Positions 32,653 to 33,543 of a stretch of 33,543 nt of DNA are shown here, piece after piece. Source of the stretch: an uncultured Clostridia bacterium. Lineage in GTDB: Bacteria; Bacillota; Clostridia; TANB77; CAG-508. Position 1 is the first letter of the stretch. The number at the start of each line of letters is the position of its first letter. The position numbers and the translations under genes were made by a program. The notes beneath the pieces are model-generated. The model worked only from the letters and a program-made list of their open reading frames with translations, was not told the DNA's origin and did no database searches. The DNA is taken from assembly GCA_944387485.1 (NCBI GenBank), contig CALXFC010000005.1:1-33543 (forward strand), read 5' to 3'.

Positions 32653-33195
32653 CTAATTATTTTCTGATTTAATTTCTTCTTTTGCTTCTACCTTTTCTTG
32701 CACTTCTTCATTTTGATCTTTTATTTCTTTTTGTTTTTCTCCTTCTTTTTCAGCATTTACTTCTTCGATTATTATTTCTGCTTGTTCTACTTTTTCTTCT
32801 GCCTCTTCTTCTTTCTTTTCTTCACTTTCTTGTTCTTCTGGCTTCTTCTTTGTGCTTTCTTCATCTTTTTGTTCTTTTGTATTTACTTTCCTTGCTTCAT
32901 TTTTGATGTTTAGAATAGGAATATTTGCATACAATGCCGGAGCTCCATTAGTTCCGTCACTATTCTCTTTATTTGTTAGTCTTACATCTATTGCACTTTC
33001 ATCTACATCTATATATTTTTTTATTACTTCTATAATTTCTTGTTTCATTAATTCTAAGAAATCTGCTGAAACATTTGCTCTATCTTGCATTAATACTAAG
33101 TGTAATCTTTCTTTTGCAGTTTCTCTTGAATTATTATCGCTTTTATTTTCTTTCTTTTTCCAGTTTTTAAAAAATTTTGTTATGTTTTCAAACAT
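32653..33195 (-). CDS. minE: MinE with an unusual acidic C-terminal extension
   Basis: MinE stimulates the MinD ATPase and drives Min patterning that keeps division at mid-cell. Residues 25-75 have the typical contact helix and dimer domain: AKERLHLVLMQDRA, LELMKQEIIEVIKKYID and IDVRLTNKENSD, continuing to IPILNIKNE at about 100. MinE proteins are normally about 80-100 residues. This one adds about 75 residues (105-180) that are almost entirely Glu, Lys, Gln and Asp. The 5' neighbour is minD with a 21-nt gap. The tail may be a coiled coil or disordered; its function is unknown. Confidence 0.9.
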   Translation of the reverse strand: MFENITKFFKNWKKKENKSDNNSRETAKERLHLVLMQDRANVSADFLELMKQEIIEVIKKYIDVDESAIDVRLTNKENSDGTNGAPALYANIPILNIKNEARKVNTKEQKDEESTKKKPEEQESEEKKEEEAEEKVEQAEIIIEEVNAEKEGEKQKEIKDQNEEVQEKVEAKEEIKSENN

Positions 33196-33216
33196 ACTTC
33201 CTACTTACCCCCACGT

Positions 33217-33543
33217 TTATTGTTTTTTGAATATTCTTTTTAATTTCGCAAAAAATCCTGTTTCTCTTCCTGGAATAGTTACTTCTATTTTTTCACCTAA
33301 TACTCTTTTTGCTATTTCAATATATGCCTTTCCTGATGGTGCTTTTTTATTTTGTATTACTGGTTCACCTTTATTTGTTTGTGTAATAATATATTCATCA
33401 TCTGGTACAACACCTATCAAGTCTATTGATAAAAGGTCAACTATATCATCTACATCCATCATTTCACCTTTTCTTACCATATTAGGTCTTATTCTGTTTA
33501 TTACTAATTGTGGATTTTTTATTTCTGATGATTCTAAAAGTCC
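33217..33543 (-). CDS. minD: MinD, C-terminal part (gene runs off the window)
   Basis: About 108 C-terminal residues of the septum-site ATPase are present. The frame is open to the window edge and begins LLESSEIKNPQLVINRIRPN. MVRKGEMMDVDDIVDLLSID, LIGVVPDDE and PGRETGFFAKLKRIFKKQ follow. The last is the amphipathic membrane-targeting helix of MinD. The Walker A part lies beyond the right edge. It precedes minE. Confidence 0.95.
   Translation of the reverse strand, partial: GLLESSEIKNPQLVINRIRPNMVRKGEMMDVDDIVDLLSIDLIGVVPDDEYIITQTNKGEPVIQNKKAPSGKAYIEIAKRVLGEKIEVTIPGRETGFFAKLKRIFKKQ

Noticed and set aside
32682..32913. Plus-strand Leu/Phe-rich ORFs opposite minE
   Set aside because: These are antisense shadows of the Glu/Lys-rich MinE tail, with no ribosome-binding site.

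Overview
The window looks like the chromosome of an AT-rich, Gram-positive, probably anaerobic member of the Clostridia. The evidence is a cell-division and cell-wall (dcw-type) cluster with SpoVD-like PASTA penicillin-binding proteins, a sortase, RicT, a GerS-like lipoprotein, NdoA, MinDE and the MEP-pathway enzymes IspG/IspH, together with heavy use of AGA for arginine and frequent TTG starts. I cannot name the species.

Layout. Positions 1-634 hold no intact gene that I trust. They contain a 17-codon ORF with a long hairpin, repeats resembling integrase arm sites, a terminator, the 3' half of an initiator tRNA (an attachment-site relic) and a frameshifted HAD-phosphatase remnant. From 635 to 17,375 everything is on the minus strand. 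In transcription order it is: a PASTA class B PBP; then mraZ with four operator boxes, rsmH, ftsL, spoVD, an unknown membrane protein, murE, mraY, ftsW, murG, a WalK-like kinase, lepB, holB, ricT and an ASCH-domain gene. murD, murF, ftsQ and ftsZ are not in this cluster. A plus-strand block (17,590-20,863) carries rsmA, a class D-like sortase, a methyltransferase and an M15 peptidase with a PG-binding domain. It is followed by minus-strand ispG-ispH, walR, and aspS - spermidine-synthase-like - mnmA. A plus-strand HD-GYP gene comes next. The last part is minus-strand minD-minE-rodA-dusB, a gerS-like gene and ndoA.

Main finding. Three conserved genes next to each other in the cluster (walK, ftsW, spoVD) are interrupted by four +1 frameshifts. 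At every break the zero-frame codon is CGG, and skipping its C restores the conserved protein with glycine (GGA three times, GGT once). I scanned every other coding region by eye and found no other in-frame CGG, although the trinucleotide occurs about forty times out of frame and CGA, CGC and CGT are used as codons. This suggests that CGG is an unassigned or starved codon that acts as a +1 frameshift signal, or that CGGN is read as a four-base glycine codon. The sites fall in the divisome SEDS-bPBP pair and a WalK-like kinase, while the paralogues in the same window (RodA, the second PBP) are uninterrupted. A systematic sequencing error is the main alternative.

Other notable points are a terminator-like hairpin that covers the spoVD ribosome-binding site, a ten-copy degenerate ~15-nt repeat between mraZ and rsmH, a MinE with a long charged tail, two copies of a 40-bp dispersed hairpin repeat, and a cysteine-rich HD-GYP protein.
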